From contig NZ_SCNV01000075.1 in NCBI RefSeq assembly GCF_005503145.1, forward strand, positions 1-34,395: a stretch of DNA of 34,395 bases. The letters are read 5' to 3'. Within the stretch, counting starts at the first letter, position 1, and every line of letters starts with the position of its first letter. The position numbers and the translations under genes are program-made. The notes beneath the pieces are model-generated. The model was not told the origin of the DNA. It saw nothing but the letters and a program-made list of their open reading frames with translations, and ran no database searches. Shown piece by piece: positions 34,215-34,395 of this stretch. This stretch comes from Burkholderia sp. 4M9327F10 (GTDB taxonomy: Bacteria > Pseudomonadota > Gammaproteobacteria > Burkholderiales > Burkholderiaceae).

Positions 34215-34395
34215 GTTTTTTGCTCTGCAGGTGGCTTGGCTTTTTGCCTGCGGCGGCTTGTTGTTTGGTTGTTGTTCTTTGGGGTGTTGGCCTTTCCTTG
34301 TTTTGTTATCGGTCTATTAGCTTCGCCCCTGTGCGGGGCGGCACTTACTTTCTTTGCCGCCGCAAAGAAAGTAAGCAAAGAAAGCGGGCTGCAAC
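34215..34395 (+). repeat. interspersed 3'-end repeat, copy B (runs off the window)
   Basis: This copy starts directly after the stop codon of binding protein 3 and reads in the same direction as that gene, exactly as copy A does relative to its gene. It shows T-runs, the CTGCAGG/GCCTGCGG pair, the GTTGGCCTTTCC block and then the 71-base core (34325-34395), which is identical to the inverse of 214-284. The palindrome with 14-bp arms is at 34344-34375. The core reaches the last base of the window, so its true end is unknown. Confidence 0.85.

Noticed and set aside
214..34395. The whole window as a composite transposon bounded by inverted repeats
   Set aside because: No transposase, no target duplication visible, and the repeats sit at gene stop codons as separate 3' elements. 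The enclosed genes look like ordinary chromosomal content.

Overview
The window is GC-rich, densely coded DNA that most resembles a Paraburkholderia/Burkholderia chromosome. The grounds are strong C/G third-position bias, a split AruF/AruG-type arginine succinyltransferase, a HisQMP-type transporter next to an AraC/GlxA-type regulator, and gene families typical of that group. The genus is inferred from protein resemblance and style, not from a marker gene. No rRNA, tRNA, CRISPR array, transposase or phage gene was seen.

Layout. (1) 1-1.6 kb: an interspersed repeat, a small two-helix membrane protein and an exported peroxiredoxin. (2) 1.7-8.3 kb: a signalling block with two paralogous EAL-HDOD proteins, a PAS-GGDEF-EAL protein and a further HDOD protein. 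The EAL and GGDEF active sites have decayed to different extents. (3) 8.5-9.3 kb: acetoacetate decarboxylase. (4) 21.2 down to 9.4 kb, all on the minus strand: HisQ/HisM/HisP-type permeases and ATPase, an AraC/GlxA-type regulator, the complete arginine succinyltransferase (AST) pathway astC-aruF-aruG-astD-astB-astE, and then the periplasmic binding protein. This is a colinear import, sensing and degradation unit for arginine/ornithine. (5) 21.6-23.8 kb: a small methyltransferase, a patatin-like phospholipase and a lipoprotein. (6) 24.2-34.2 kb: an organosulfur region. It has three SsuA/TauA-like periplasmic binding proteins but no ABC permease or ATPase, an acyl-CoA-dehydrogenase-fold (DszC/SfnB-like) monooxygenase, a LysR regulator, a four-domain rhodanese overlapping a 3-mercaptopropionate-type thiol dioxygenase, a class II aldolase-family protein and an SsuD-like flavin monooxygenase.

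The two window ends carry the same repeat in inverted orientation. 71 bp are identical (214-284 and 34325-34395) and similarity continues for about 110 bp more. Each copy starts right after the stop codon of a gene and has the same orientation relative to that gene, so it behaves like a mobile or conserved 3'-end cassette. It contains a 14-bp-stem hairpin. The adjoining genes show a shift towards G/T-ending codons close to it. This repeat, the organosulfur region with orphan binding proteins, and the decaying c-di-GMP domains are the points most worth following up.
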